DNA of 64,000 nt from contig NZ_JACESE010000008.1 in the NCBI RefSeq assembly GCF_013911965.1, positions 124,001-188,000 of the forward strand, given 5' to 3'. The notes beneath the pieces were generated by a model that saw only the letters and a list, made by a program, of their open reading frames with translations, ran no database searches and was not told the origin of the DNA. Position 1 is the stretch's first letter, and each line of letters begins with the position of its first letter. Source of the stretch: Phenylobacterium sp. Its GTDB lineage: Bacteria > Pseudomonadota > Alphaproteobacteria > Caulobacterales > Caulobacteraceae. The translations under genes and the position numbers were made by a program. Positions 9,176-18,057 of this stretch are shown here, piece after piece.

Positions 9176-9195
9176 CGTTATGAAATAACATAACG
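9176..9195. promoter_or_regulatory. putative Zur operator
   Basis: CGTTATGAAATAACATAACG is an inverted repeat: CGTTATG (9176-9182) and CATAACG (9189-9195) around AAATAA. AT-rich GTTAT...ATAAC palindromes are the usual Zur boxes of Gram-negative bacteria. It stands out as an AT-rich island in this GC-rich sequence, 37 bp before the receptor start and 50 bp before the zur start, so it can control both. Confidence 0.8.
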
Positions 9196-9244
9196 GGTCG
9201 TCAAGCCTGTTGCGTGATCGGGCGGCGATGTTTAGCTGATCTGC

Positions 9245-9724
9245 ATGGGCGCCGAGTGCCACCACCCAGAAAGCGCGCAGCCGGGACTGGCCGGCTCCGA
9301 ACTGGCCGCGGCCGTGTCGGCGGCGGAGGTCCGCTGCGAGCAGAGCCGCGAGCGTCTGACGCCTCCACGGCGCCGGGTGCTCCAGCTGCTGCTCGAGGCC
9401 GACGGCCCCATGAAGGCCTATGACCTGATCGCCGCTTACGGCCAGGATGGCGAACCGGCCAAGCCGCCGACCGTCTACCGGGCGCTGGAGTTCCTCGAAC
9501 GCCTCGGTTTTGCGCATCGCATCGAAAGCCTCAACGCCTATGTGCCCTGCCGCATGGAGCGTGAGGGGCACAGCGCGGCCTTCCTGATCTGCGACTGCTG
9601 CGGCGCGGCCCAGGAGTTCGAGCCCGACTTCGGCCCGCAGATGCGCGCCGCCGAGGCGGCCGGCTATCAGGTCAAGACCGTGACCCTGGAAGCCCGCGGC
9701 CTCTGCCCCGCCTGCCGCGGCTGA
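9245..9724 (+). CDS. zur: Fur-family transcriptional regulator, probable Zur
   Basis: A 159-residue Fur-family protein. The winged helix spans about 35-110 (LTPPRRRVLQLLLEADGPMKAYDLI, KPPTVYRALEFLERLGFAHRIESLNAYVPC), and the dimerisation/metal domain carries the structural zinc pairs CDCC (about 118) and CPAC (about 154). The fold YRALEFL-LGFAHRIES is closer to Zur than to Fur. The adjacent zinc-type receptor gene and intervening AT-rich palindrome support Zur. The ATG at 9245 gives an N-terminal extension of about 30 residues containing CHH. Autoregulation is likely because the box lies in its own promoter region. Confidence 0.88.
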   Translation: MGAECHHPESAQPGLAGSELAAAVSAAEVRCEQSRERLTPPRRRVLQLLLEADGPMKAYDLIAAYGQDGEPAKPPTVYRALEFLERLGFAHRIESLNAYVPCRMEREGHSAAFLICDCCGAAQEFEPDFGPQMRAAEAAGYQVKTVTLEARGLCPACRG

Positions 9725-9809
9725 CGGCGCCCCTATGGCCTAGCAGGGGTTCTCGCCCTTAGGATGCGCGGGCGGCCTCTTCTTCCGACCGCGTCTCGCG
9801 CCTAGGCCA

Positions 9810-11114
9810 ATGCTCCTCATCGCCATCGTCGCCGTTCTTCTCCTCCTGGTGCTGAACGGTCTCTTCGCCATGTCCGAACTCGCCGTCGTCTCCGCGCGGC
9901 GGGGCCGGCTTCAGGCCCGCGCCGAGGCCGGCGACAAGGGGGCCGCGGCCGCCCTCCGCTTGGCCGAGCAGCCCACCCGCTTCCTGTCCTCCGTGCAGGT
10001 GGGCATCACCCTCATCGGCATCCTGGCCGGCGCCTTCGGCCAGGCGACGATCGCCGCAGAGCTCGACGCCCTGCTGGAGGGCGTTCCCGCCATCGCCGGC
10101 TATTCCGAGGCGATCGCGACCGGCGTCGTGGTGGTGGCCATCACCTATGTCTCGCTGATCGTCGGCGAGCTGGTGCCCAAGCGCCTGGCGCTGATCTTCC
10201 CCGAGTCGCTGGCCGCGCTGGCGGCCCGCCCGCTGGCCGCCTTGGCGGTGCTCATGGGCCCGTTCGTGACCCTGCTGACCGGCTCCACCGCCGCCGTTCT
10301 CCGGCTGATGGGGGTGCGCGACTCCCACGGTCAGCCCATGAGCCAGGAGGACGTGGAGATCGTCCTGGCCGAAGGCACGAGCGCCGGCCTGATCGAGCCT
10401 GCCGAACGCAAGATCATGACCGAGGTGATGCGCCTGGGCGACCGCCCCGTCCGCGTGGCCATGACGCCGCGGCGGGAGGTCTACTGGGTCTCGCTGGCCG
10501 ATCCGCCGGACAAGCTGCGCGAGGAGGTCCGCGCATGCCCCTATTCCCGCATCGTCGTCTGCCGCGAGCAGGAGATCGACGATCCCCTGGGCGTGCTCCA
10601 CAAGAAGGACGTGGCCGACCTGCTGATGGACGCCGCGGACTTCGACCTGGAGCCGCTGGTCCACACGCCGCTGTTCATCCCCGACACCTCCTCGATCCTG
10701 CGGACGCTGGAACAGTTCAAGCGGACCACCACCCACATGGCCTTCGTGGTCGACGAGTTCGGCAACTTCGAGGGCGTGGTCACCCCCATCGACCTCCTGG
10801 AAATGATCGCCGGCGACTTCCCCGAAGAGCATGACGAGGGCGGCGCCCTGATCGTGCAGCGGGCCGACGGCTCCTTCCTGATCGACGGCCGCGCCGACCT
10901 CGTGGACGTCAGCGACCGCCTGGACGAGAGCTTCGGCGAGAACGAGGGCTTCCACACCGCCGCCGGCCTCGTCCTCCACCGCATGGGCAAGATCCCCAAG
11001 GAGGGCGACACGGTCGAGATCGGGCGCTACCGCGTCGAGGTCATCGACATGGACGAGCGGCGCATCGACAAGCTGCTCTTCAGCAAGACGCCCGAGGATG
11101 TTGAGGATCACTGA
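9810..11114 (+). CDS. hemolysin/CNNM-CorC family transporter
   Basis: A 434-residue inner-membrane protein with the DUF21 (CNNM) transmembrane domain (about 1-190; four hydrophobic stretches beginning MLLIAIVAVLLLLVLNGLF), a tandem CBS pair (about 205-330; MTPRREVYWV, MAFVVDEFGNFEGVVTPID) and a C-terminal CorC_HlyC domain (about 345-430). Members are linked to Mg2+/Co2+ handling; the name hemolysin is historical. A second paralogue lies at 55076-56365. The gene overlaps arfB by 17 bp, so the two are probably cotranscribed. Confidence 0.9.
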   Translation: MLLIAIVAVLLLLVLNGLFAMSELAVVSARRGRLQARAEAGDKGAAAALRLAEQPTRFLSSVQVGITLIGILAGAFGQATIAAELDALLEGVPAIAGYSEAIATGVVVVAITYVSLIVGELVPKRLALIFPESLAALAARPLAALAVLMGPFVTLLTGSTAAVLRLMGVRDSHGQPMSQEDVEIVLAEGTSAGLIEPAERKIMTEVMRLGDRPVRVAMTPRREVYWVSLADPPDKLREEVRACPYSRIVVCREQEIDDPLGVLHKKDVADLLMDAADFDLEPLVHTPLFIPDTSSILRTLEQFKRTTTHMAFVVDEFGNFEGVVTPIDLLEMIAGDFPEEHDEGGALIVQRADGSFLIDGRADLVDVSDRLDESFGENEGFHTAAGLVLHRMGKIPKEGDTVEIGRYRVEVIDMDERRIDKLLFSKTPEDVEDH

Positions 11115-11523
11115 CCACATCGCCCTGGAGGACGACGAGATCGTCGAGCGCTTCGTGCGCGCCTCCGGCCCCGGCGGGCAGAACGTCAACAAGGTCTCGA
11201 CGGCCGTGGAGCTGCGCTTCGACGTGCGCAATTCGCCGTCCCTGCCCGAACCCGTGCGCGCGCGGCTGGAGCGTCTGGCCGGGCGGCGGCTGACGCAGGA
11301 GGGCGTGCTGGTGCTGATGGCCGAGCGGTTCCGCACGCAGGAGCGCAACCGGGCCGATGCGCAGGAGCGGCTGGCCGAGCTGATCCGCAAGGCCGCCGAG
11401 CCGCCGCCCCCGCCGCGCAAGAAGACGCGGCCGACGCTCGCCTCCAAGAAGCGGCGCCTGGAGGCCAAGAGCCGGCGCGGTTCTGTGAAGGCGATGCGGG
11501 GCCGCCCGCGGGGCGAGGACTGA
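11098..11523 (+). CDS. arfB: alternative ribosome-rescue peptidyl-tRNA hydrolase ArfB
   Basis: A 141-residue class-I release-factor-like protein lacking stop-codon-reading domains. The GGQ motif sits in RASGPGGQNVNKVSTAVELR (about residues 26-28). The tail is long and basic (KKTRPTLASKKRRLEAKSRR), as needed for threading into the empty mRNA channel of stalled ribosomes. ArfB hydrolyses peptidyl-tRNA on non-stop complexes. It starts inside the end of the upstream CNNM gene (ATG at 11098), suggesting translational coupling. Confidence 0.93.
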   Translation: MLRITDHIALEDDEIVERFVRASGPGGQNVNKVSTAVELRFDVRNSPSLPEPVRARLERLAGRRLTQEGVLVLMAERFRTQERNRADAQERLAELIRKAAEPPPPPRKKTRPTLASKKRRLEAKSRRGSVKAMRGRPRGED

Positions 11524-11603
11524 CGGCGCACGCCGCCCATGGGTGCGGCGGCCCGCCGCATCAGGGGTTGGCTTCTGTCACATACCTTAACTAAAGTCCC
11601 GCC

Positions 11604-12140
11604 ATGACCCACCTCCGCCTCCCGGCGCTCGGCGCCGCGCTTGCTCTCCTCGTCACGGCCTGCGCCCCGACCATGGGCCCGCCGCCGCCGCCGCCGGGCC
11701 AGCCTGCGCCCTCGCCGACCGTCTTCCGGCCGGAGGACTTCTCCTGGTCGGCCGTGCCCGGCCGCAACCGGATCGACGGCCGCCTGATCTATCGCCAGGG
11801 GGCGACCCGCTACACCTGCTCGGGCGCCGGGGTGGTTCTGACTCCGGAGACGCCGTGGACGCGCCGGCGGATGAGCATCCTCTACTCCTCGCCCGACGCC
11901 GCGGCCCTGCCGGCTGACGAGGTGCGCGCCCGTACGCCCTCGGCGCCCAATGACGACTATTCCTCGTTCGTGCGGCGGACCACCTGCGACGCCGCCGACC
12001 GCTTCAGCTTCTCCAATCTGCCGGACGGCGCCTGGTTCGTGATCACTGTGGCGCGACCCCAGGCCGGCGGCGGCGAGAGCATCGCCATCATGCGCCGCGT
12101 GGTCACCCGCGGCGGCCGGGTCACCCCGATCGACCTGTAG
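11604..12140 (+). CDS. hypothetical lipoprotein
   Basis: A 178-residue protein with a lipoprotein signal: a short basic start, hydrophobic core (ALGAALALLV) and lipobox LVTAC with C20 as the lipidated residue. A Pro-rich linker (PPPPPPGQPAPSPT) leads to a C-terminal domain of about 130 residues with two further Cys (YTCSG, TTCDA) that could form a disulfide, and strands such as AWFVITVARP. It resembles a carboxypeptidase-regulatory-like beta domain in outline only. A short leader precedes the ATG: a TAACTA element (11588-11593) lies only 10 bp upstream, so the transcript may be nearly leaderless. Function unknown. Confidence 0.8.
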   Translation: MTHLRLPALGAALALLVTACAPTMGPPPPPPGQPAPSPTVFRPEDFSWSAVPGRNRIDGRLIYRQGATRYTCSGAGVVLTPETPWTRRRMSILYSSPDAAALPADEVRARTPSAPNDDYSSFVRRTTCDAADRFSFSNLPDGAWFVITVARPQAGGGESIAIMRRVVTRGGRVTPIDL

Positions 12141-12165
12141 CGGCTGACCCAACCGTGAAGCCTTC

Positions 12166-12206
12166 GTTCGCCCGCCCTCGGAACCGGGGGGCGGGCGAAC
12201 CGCTTT
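12166..12206 (+). terminator. terminator after the lipoprotein gene
   Basis: A perfect 12-bp stem, GTTCGCCCGCCC (12166-12177) pairing with GGGCGGGCGAAC (12189-12200), with an 11-nt loop, followed by CGCTTTT. The T run is short, but the stem is very stable. It ends 14 bp before the next ATG at 12214, so it also lies in that gene's leader and could act as an attenuator. Confidence 0.7.
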
Positions 12207-12213
12207 TGCGGCC

Positions 12214-12594
12214 ATGGCTTCGCTTTCGAAAACCCCCGCCGCCGCGCGCCCGACCCTGCTGGTCCTGGGCGCCGCCAGTCTGATCATCGGCCTGCTGAAG
12301 ACCGCGAAACCGGAAGCCATCGCCCGCAACACCGGCATGGCCGAGGCCGGCATGGTCCGCACGCTCGGCCTGCGCGAGACCGCCGCCGGCGCGGGCCTGC
12401 TGTTGGCGGGACCGAACGCCCCCTGGCTCGCCGCCCACGGCCTGGGCCTGCTCGGCCAGATCGCGGTCCTCCTGAAGGCGCGGCCTGCGACGTCGCGTCA
12501 GTGGCGCGGCCTGGCCCTGGGCTACGGCGTCCTGCTGGGTCTGACCCTGGCCGATCTCTACGCCGCGCGCCGGCTCGCCCGCGCCAGGTCCTGA
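12214..12594 (+). CDS. small integral membrane protein
   Basis: A 126-residue protein with about three to four hydrophobic segments: TLLVLGAASLIIGLL, AAGAGLLLAGP, AAHGLGLLGQIAVLL and ALGYGVLLGLTLADLYAA. The loops are short and Arg/Ala-rich and the tail is basic (RRLARARS). It resembles small DUF4267-like cyclase/permease-type membrane proteins, but I cannot assign a function. It directly follows the 12166-12206 hairpin and converges on clpB. Confidence 0.65.
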   Translation: MASLSKTPAAARPTLLVLGAASLIIGLLKTAKPEAIARNTGMAEAGMVRTLGLRETAAGAGLLLAGPNAPWLAAHGLGLLGQIAVLLKARPATSRQWRGLALGYGVLLGLTLADLYAARRLARARS

Positions 12595-12601
12595 CAGCAA
12601 A

Positions 12602-12627
12602 GGCCCTCCCCGTCTCCGGGAAGGGCC
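12602..12627. terminator. hairpin between convergent genes
   Basis: GGCCCT (12602-12607) pairs with AGGGCC (12622-12627), and inside it CCCG (12609-12612) pairs with CGGG (12617-12620) around a TCTC loop. There is no T run on either strand. It lies between the stops of the small membrane protein gene and clpB and may serve both directions. Confidence 0.5.
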
Positions 12628-12665
12628 CTGTCTTGCGAGACCGAGGTCTCCCTGCTTCGGCGGCC

Positions 12666-15248
12666 TTAGTGCACCTGGGCCTTGCCGATCGCCAGGCCGT
12701 CCTCGCCCGCCCTGACCGAGATCACCGAACCGTCCTCGATGTCGCCGGCCAGCAGCTTGCGGGCGATCGGATCGATCAGCTCCTTCTGGATGACCCGCTT
12801 CAGCGGCCGCGCCCCGTAGACCGGGTCGTAGCCCTTGTCGCCCAGCCAGGCGAGGGCGCTGTCGTCCAGCGAGAGCGCCATCCGCCGGTCGGCCAGCAGC
12901 TTCTCCACCCGCTGCAGCTGGATGCGGACGATGTTGTCCATCTCCGCACGGCCCAGCCGCTTGAAGAGGATGATCTCGTCGATCCGGTTCAGGAACTCCG
13001 GCCGGAAATGGCTGCGGACCACGTCCATCACCATCGGCCGCGCCGCCTCCACATCTTCGCCCTCGGCCTGGTTGGCCAGGAATTCCGAGCCCAGGTTCGA
13101 GGTCATGATGATCAGGGTGTTGCGGAAGTCGACCGTCCGGCCCTGGCCGTCGGTCAGCCGCCCGTCGTCGAGCACCTGCAGGAGCACGTTGAAGACGTCG
13201 GGGTGAGCCTTTTCCACCTCGTCGAACAGCACGACCTGATAGGGCCGGCGACGCACGGCTTCGGTCAGAGCCCCGCCCTCGTCGTAGCCGACATAGCCGG
13301 GAGGCGCCCCGATCATGCGGCTGACCGAGTGCTTCTCCATGTACTCGCTCATGTCCATGCGGGTGATCGCCTGCTCGTCGTCGAACAGGAATTCGGCCAG
13401 CGCCTTGGTCAGCTCCGTCTTGCCGACGCCGGTGGGGCCCAGGAACAGGAACGAGCCGATCGGCCGGTTCGGGTCCTGCAGGCCCGCGCGGGCCCGGCGC
13501 ACGGCGTCGGAGACGGCGACGAGCGCCTCCTCCTGGCCGACCACGCGGGCGCGCAGATTGTCCTCCATGGAGAGCAGCTTCTCGCGCTCGCCCTCCAGCA
13601 TCTTGTCCACGGGCACGCCGGTCCAGCGGGAGACGACGGCGGCGATCTGCTCGGCGTCGACGACCTCGGGGCTGACCGCCTGTTCGGCCGCGGCGTTCTC
13701 GGCCTCGGCCAGCCGGCGCTCCAGGGGCGGGATTTCGCCATAGGCGATCTCCGAAGCCCGCTGCAGATCGCCGCGGCGCTGGGCGGCGACGAGCTCGGCC
13801 CGCAGCCGGTCGAGCGCCTCGCGCACCTGGGCGGCGGAGGTCAGCTTGTCCTTCTCGGCCTTCCACTTGGCGGTCATCTCGTCGGACTGGGCTTCCAGCT
13901 CGGCGAGCTCGTCCTCCAGCTTTTCCAGCCGGGCCTTGGAGGCGGCGTCGGTCTCCTTGGTCAGGGCCTCGCGCTCGATCTTCAGCTGCACCACGCGGCG
14001 GTCGATCTCGTCCAGCTCCTCGGGCTTGGAATCCACGGCCATGCGCACGCGGCTGGCCGCCTCGTCCACCAGGTCGATGGCCTTGTCGGGCAGGAACCGG
14101 TCGGTGATGTAGCGGTTCGACAGGGTCGCGGCGGCGACGATGGCGCTGTCGGAGATGCGCACCCCGTGGTGCACCTCGTACTTCTCCTTCAGGCCGCGCA
14201 GGATCGAGACCGTGTCCTCCACCGTCGGCTCGTCCACGAAGACGGGCTGGAAGCGGCGGGCGAGCGCGGCGTCCTTCTCCACGTGCTTGCGGTACTCATC
14301 CAGCGTTGTGGCGCCGACGCAGTGCAGTTCGCCGCGGGCGAGCGCAGGCTTCAGCAGGTTCGAGGCGTCCATGGCGCCGTCGGACTTCCCCGCGCCCACC
14401 AGGGTGTGCATTTCGTCGATGAAGAGGATGATCGAGCCTTCGGCCGCCGTCACCTCGTTCAGCACCGCCTTCAGCCGCTCCTCGAACTCGCCGCGGTACT
14501 TCGCGCCGGCGATCAGGGCGCCCATGTCGAGGGAGAGAAGCTGCTTGTCCTTCAGGCTCTCGGGCACGTCGCCATTGACGATGCGCAGGGCCAGGCCCTC
14601 GACGATGGCGGTCTTGCCGACGCCGGGCTCGCCGATCAGCACGGGGTTGTTCTTCGTCCGGCGCGACAGGACCTGGATGGTCCGGCGGATCTCCTCGTCG
14701 CGGCCGATGACGGGGTCGAGCTTCTGGTCGCGGGCCGCCTGGGTCAGGTCGCGGGCGTAGCGCTTCAGGGCGTCATAGCCTTCCTCCGCCGAGGCGGAGT
14801 CGGCGGTGCGGCCCTTGCGGACCTCCTGGGCGGCCTTCTCCAGGGCGTCGGCCTTGGCGCCGGCGGCCTTCAGGATGTCGGCGGCTTCGCGGCCCTCGGC
14901 GGCGATGGAGATGAGCAGGCGCTCAGTGGTGACGAAGGCGTCGCCCGCCTTCTTGGCGTCGGCCTCGGCGCGCGCGAAGACGCTGGCCGCTTCAGGGGCC
15001 ATGTAGAGCTGGCCCGAGCCGCCCTCGACCTTGGGTCGCTTGGCGAGCGCGGCCTCCACGGCGGCGTCGGCCTCGTCGGGCCGGCCGCCCGCGCTCTGGA
15101 TCAGGGCGCGCGAAAGCCCGTCCTTCTCTTCCAGAAGGACCTTCAGAAGGTGCAGCGGCGCGAGCTGCTGGTGGCGGCGGGCGAGCGCGAGGCTCTGCGC
15201 CGACTGGATCGCCTGTTTGGCGCGATCGGAATAGACGTCGATGTTCAT
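12666..15248 (-). CDS. clpB: ATP-dependent chaperone ClpB
   Basis: An 860-residue Hsp100 disaggregase that works with DnaK to extract polypeptides from aggregates in the cytoplasm. An N-terminal Clp-N repeat domain (about 1-145) is followed by NBD1 with Walker A GEPGVGKT (about 203-210) and Walker B ILFIDE, a coiled-coil middle domain (about 410-525; [18 protein letters not shown]), and NBD2 with Walker A GPTGVGKT (about 603-610) and pore loop GYVGYDEGG. The C-terminus is the Clp D2-small domain. The ribosome site GAGGGG precedes the ATG at 15248. I could not convincingly place a sigma-32 promoter upstream. Confidence 0.97.
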   Translation of the reverse strand: MNIDVYSDRAKQAIQSAQSLALARRHQQLAPLHLLKVLLEEKDGLSRALIQSAGGRPDEADAAVEAALAKRPKVEGGSGQLYMAPEAASVFARAEADAKKAGDAFVTTERLLISIAAEGREAADILKAAGAKADALEKAAQEVRKGRTADSASAEEGYDALKRYARDLTQAARDQKLDPVIGRDEEIRRTIQVLSRRTKNNPVLIGEPGVGKTAIVEGLALRIVNGDVPESLKDKQLLSLDMGALIAGAKYRGEFEERLKAVLNEVTAAEGSIILFIDEMHTLVGAGKSDGAMDASNLLKPALARGELHCVGATTLDEYRKHVEKDAALARRFQPVFVDEPTVEDTVSILRGLKEKYEVHHGVRISDSAIVAAATLSNRYITDRFLPDKAIDLVDEAASRVRMAVDSKPEELDEIDRRVVQLKIEREALTKETDAASKARLEKLEDELAELEAQSDEMTAKWKAEKDKLTSAAQVREALDRLRAELVAAQRRGDLQRASEIAYGEIPPLERRLAEAENAAAEQAVSPEVVDAEQIAAVVSRWTGVPVDKMLEGEREKLLSMEDNLRARVVGQEEALVAVSDAVRRARAGLQDPNRPIGSFLFLGPTGVGKTELTKALAEFLFDDEQAITRMDMSEYMEKHSVSRMIGAPPGYVGYDEGGALTEAVRRRPYQVVLFDEVEKAHPDVFNVLLQVLDDGRLTDGQGRTVDFRNTLIIMTSNLGSEFLANQAEGEDVEAARPMVMDVVRSHFRPEFLNRIDEIILFKRLGRAEMDNIVRIQLQRVEKLLADRRMALSLDDSALAWLGDKGYDPVYGARPLKRVIQKELIDPIARKLLAGDIEDGSVISVRAGEDGLAIGKAQVH

Positions 15249-15320
15249 GGCATCCCCTCATTAGGCGGATTGGCCAGGCTCGCCTTTGAGTCAGCGCAAG
15301 CCTCGCCGGCTCAGATGTAG

Positions 15321-15340
15321 GTGTGGCTCATGGGCCACAC
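15321..15340. promoter_or_regulatory. near-perfect 20-bp palindrome, candidate operator
   Basis: GTGTGGCTCATGGGCCACAC matches its own reverse complement at 18 of 20 positions (one mismatched pair). It lies in the 220-bp gap between divergent clpB and the FadL-type porin gene, 128 bp before the porin start and 72 bp before the clpB start. A dimeric repressor or activator site is the likely reading; the regulator is unknown. Confidence 0.6.
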
Positions 15341-15468
15341 AAGATGGCTCAACCGGCCTCCCGCCCCCGTTCTCCCGGGTCGGCAATGCAACAAATCCAA
15401 CTCCGAAGCTTTCCACGTGCTTCCGCGGGGGGAACCCCGCCAATTCCCTTATGCGAGTGGAGTTTCTG

Positions 15469-16758
15469 ATGAAGAAGGCGTGGATCCTGGCGCTGGTCGG
15501 CGCAACGAGCCTGGCGGGTCTGGCCTCTCCGGCTGCGGCCGGGGGCTTCTATCTGCAGGAGCAGTCGGTCCGAGGCCTGGGCCGCGCCTATTCCGGTGAG
15601 GTCGCCGACACGGGGACCTCGTCCCTGTGGTGGAACCCCGCCGCCATCGCCCGCACCCCGCGCGAGGCCTATCTGGGCGCCCATGCCATCTTCGTCGACG
15701 CGACGGTGGAGAACGACGGCTCGACCATCACCTATCCGGGCGGCGTGACCGTGCCGGTCCAGGGCGAGCCGCGGGCCTTCAATCCCATCCAGGACGGCGT
15801 GGCCCCCAACGCCGCCGTCGCCATGCCGATCGGCGACCGGTTCGCGGTCGGCCTGTCGGTGGCCGCCCCCTACAACTTCACCACCGAATACCGTGACGTC
15901 GCCTGGGCCCGCTATGACGGCCTGGAGTCGAGCCTGACCACGGCTGACGTGCAGCTGACCGGCGCCATGCGCGTGACCGACTGGCTGGACGTCGGCGCCG
16001 GCGTCAGCGGCCAGTACACCGAGGCCGTCCTGACCACCGCCTATCCCAACCTGTCGCCCGCCCTTCCCGACGGCGTCTCACAGCTGAAGGGGAACGGCTG
16101 GGACTTCGGCTGGACCGTGGGCGCCCAGGCGCACTTCGACACCCTGACGCTCGGCGCCAGCTATCGCTCGGCCGTCGAGCACGAACTGGAAGGGGACGTG
16201 CGCGTGCTCGGCCTCGCCGGCCCGCTCGCCCCGTTCAACACCGACGTCGAAGGCCAGGCCAACTTCTCGACCCCGTGGATCGCCACCTTCGGCGCCCGCT
16301 GGCAGGCCACCGACCGCTTCGCCGTCAACGCCCAGGTGCAGCGCATCGGCTGGAGCGAGTTCGACGACATCGCCGTCACCTCCTCGGCCGTCAACGAGAC
16401 CCTGATCCAGGACTACCAGGACGTGACCTCCGGCGGGATCGGCTTCGACTACATGGTCAACGACGCCCTGACCCTGCGCGCCGGCGCCCAGTTCGACCCC
16501 ACGCCCACGCCCGACGATCGCCGCACCGCGCGGGTGCCGGACGGCGATCGCTGGCTCTACGGCGTCGGCGCCACGGCGCGGCTGAGCGACAGCCTGGAGA
16601 TGGACGCGGCGCTGGCCTACATCGCCTTCGACGAGACCGAGATCAACCACGACACGGTCTTCTACGAAGGCACGCCGGCCCAGACCACGACCCGCCTGCG
16701 CGGCGACGTCACCGGCGACGGCGGCATCATCTCCGTGGGCCTGCGCAAGACGTTCTGA
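15469..16758 (+). CDS. OmpP1/FadL/TodX family outer-membrane transporter
   Basis: A 429-residue outer-membrane barrel for uptake of long-chain fatty acids or other hydrophobic compounds. The ATG at 15469 is preceded by GGAG and begins a signal peptide (MKKAWILALVGATSLAGL to ASPAAA). The mature N-terminus GGFYLQEQSVRGLGRAYSG is the classical FadL hatch, followed by SSLWWNPAA. The last residues (ISVGLRKTF) form the terminal aromatic barrel strand. A short hairpin, GCGGGG-GGAA-CCCCGC (15425-15440), lies in the leader, and a 20-bp palindrome lies further upstream. Substrate cannot be read from the sequence. Confidence 0.93.
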   Translation: MKKAWILALVGATSLAGLASPAAAGGFYLQEQSVRGLGRAYSGEVADTGTSSLWWNPAAIARTPREAYLGAHAIFVDATVENDGSTITYPGGVTVPVQGEPRAFNPIQDGVAPNAAVAMPIGDRFAVGLSVAAPYNFTTEYRDVAWARYDGLESSLTTADVQLTGAMRVTDWLDVGAGVSGQYTEAVLTTAYPNLSPALPDGVSQLKGNGWDFGWTVGAQAHFDTLTLGASYRSAVEHELEGDVRVLGLAGPLAPFNTDVEGQANFSTPWIATFGARWQATDRFAVNAQVQRIGWSEFDDIAVTSSAVNETLIQDYQDVTSGGIGFDYMVNDALTLRAGAQFDPTPTPDDRRTARVPDGDRWLYGVGATARLSDSLEMDAALAYIAFDETEINHDTVFYEGTPAQTTTRLRGDVTGDGGIISVGLRKTF

Positions 16759-16779
16759 GGCCGCCCGCCCCGGGCCGCC

Positions 16780-17208
16780 TCAGTTGACCTCGGTCTTCTT
16801 GGGCGGTTCGGGGGGCAGCGGGGCGACGGGGACGCCGTCCTCGACGAGGGCCTTCACCTCGGCGGGCGAGGCCTCGCCATAGATGCCGCGGTCTTCGGAC
16901 CGGCCTTCGTGGATGGCGCGGGCCTCGCGGGCGAAGGCGTCGCCCACATAGTCGAAGTTCTCTTCCACGTGGCGGCGCACCTTGCCGAGCGCCTCCATCA
17001 TCATCGCGCGCGCCTTGGGCGGCAGGTCGGGCGTGTTGCGCTTCGTGCCCGCGACGGCCGGGGCCATGATCTGCTTGCGCACGGACTTGGAGGCGCAGAC
17101 CGGGCACTCCAGCAGGCCGCGCGCCTGCTGGTCGTCGAAGTCGGACGAGGAGCCGAACCAGCCTTCGAACTCGTGGCCGTGCTCGCAGGCCAAGGCGTAG
17201 CGGATCAT
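16780..17208 (-). CDS. DUF1178 family protein
   Basis: A 142-residue DUF1178 protein. It opens with MIRYALACEHGHEFEGWFGS and contains ECPVCASKSVRKQIMAPAV. The Cys/His residues (C8, H10 region and CPVC) look like a zinc ribbon of the FmdB/rubredoxin type. Role unknown. The start ATG overlaps the stop of the upstream nitrilase-like gene as ATGA (17205-17208), so the two are translationally coupled in the comF-grxC-nitrilase-DUF1178 operon. Confidence 0.9.
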   Translation of the reverse strand: MIRYALACEHGHEFEGWFGSSSDFDDQQARGLLECPVCASKSVRKQIMAPAVAGTKRNTPDLPPKARAMMMEALGKVRRHVEENFDYVGDAFAREARAIHEGRSEDRGIYGEASPAEVKALVEDGVPVAPLPPEPPKKTEVN

Positions 17209-18041
17209 GGGCGCGCCGACGGCTCGGTGAAGGCGCGGGCGTTGGCCAGCGCCGGAATGGCGCGGCGCGCCTTGTCCACCAGGGAGAGATCGAGGTCGGC
17301 GAAGAGGACGCCCGGCTCGTCGTGGTCCAGTCGGGCGATCACCTCGCCCCAGGGCGCGACGGCGAGGCTGCGGCCATAGGTGCCGCGGCCATCCTCATGG
17401 AAGCCGCCCTGGGCCGGGGCCAGCATGAAGCTGCCCGTCTCGATGGCCCGGGCGCGCAGAAGCACCTCCCAGTGCGCCTCGCCCGTCGGACGGGTGAAGG
17501 CGGCCGGCGTCGTCAGCACCTGGGCCCCGGCGAGCGCCAGGGCGCGGTGCAGGGCGGGGAAGCGCACGTCGTAGCAGATGGTGAGGCCGAGCTTCGCCCC
17601 TTCGGCCTCGGCGACCACCGCGGCGTCGCCCGGCTCGTAGGTGGCCGATTCCCGCGCCGTCTCGCCCGTCGGCAGGTCGACGTCGAACATGTGCAGCTTG
17701 TCGTAGGTGGCGACGATCTCGCCCTGGGCGTCAATCAGCGCGCTGCGGTTGGCGGCCTTGCCGTCCTCGCGCTTCACCAGGGCCGAGCCGACCAGGACGG
17801 TGACGCCCAGTTCGCGCGCCGCCTGCCGGAGCCCGGCGACCACCGGGTCTTCCTCCAGCGAGACGAGCTGCGGCAGCAGGGTCTCGCGATCCTTCTGCAG
17901 GATGTTGGTCCCCTCCGGCGTGGCGATCAGGCGCGCGCCGCCGGCCGCGGCCTGGCGCACGAGCGGCAGGACGTGGTCGAGCGCGGCGGCGTGGCTGGCC
18001 GGCGTGCGGGTCTGGACGAGCGCGACGCGCAACGGACTCAT
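17205..18041 (-). CDS. carbon-nitrogen hydrolase family protein (Nit1-like)
   Basis: A 278-residue nitrilase-superfamily amidase with the catalytic triad E43 (ATPEGTN), K115 (TYDKLHMFDVDLP) and C156 (LTICYDVRFP). The H-x-F-D-V and C-Y-D-[LV]-R-F-P signatures are those of the Nit1/NIT2 branch, whose members hydrolyse deaminated glutathione or omega-amidated 2-oxoacids as metabolite repair. Substrate here is inferred from the family. Its operon neighbour is a glutaredoxin, which fits a glutathione-related job. Gap to grxC is 16 bp. Confidence 0.92.
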   Translation of the reverse strand: MSPLRVALVQTRTPASHAAALDHVLPLVRQAAAGGARLIATPEGTNILQKDRETLLPQLVSLEEDPVVAGLRQAARELGVTVLVGSALVKREDGKAANRSALIDAQGEIVATYDKLHMFDVDLPTGETARESATYEPGDAAVVAEAEGAKLGLTICYDVRFPALHRALALAGAQVLTTPAAFTRPTGEAHWEVLLRARAIETGSFMLAPAQGGFHEDGRGTYGRSLAVAPWGEVIARLDHDEPGVLFADLDLSLVDKARRAIPALANARAFTEPSARP

Positions 18042-18057
18042 CGGAGGCGCGGCGTCC

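Noticed and set aside
7151-9193. 680-residue ORF on the plus strand across the TonB receptor
   Set aside because: Antisense shadow; the Val/Leu-rich run is the reverse reading of the His/Asp/Glu segment, not a membrane region.
9730-9749. Terminator after zur (CCCCT...AGGGG)
   Set aside because: Only a 5-bp stem with a 10-nt loop and no T run; too weak to support.
12501-15320. 939-residue ORF on the plus strand across clpB
   Set aside because: Antisense shadow of clpB with no family motif; the clpB frame has all expected ATPase motifs.
15249-15320. Sigma-32 promoter for clpB (CTTGCG on the minus strand near 15300)
   Set aside because: The -35-like CTTG is present but no CCCATAT-like -10 lies at the right distance, so I do not claim it.
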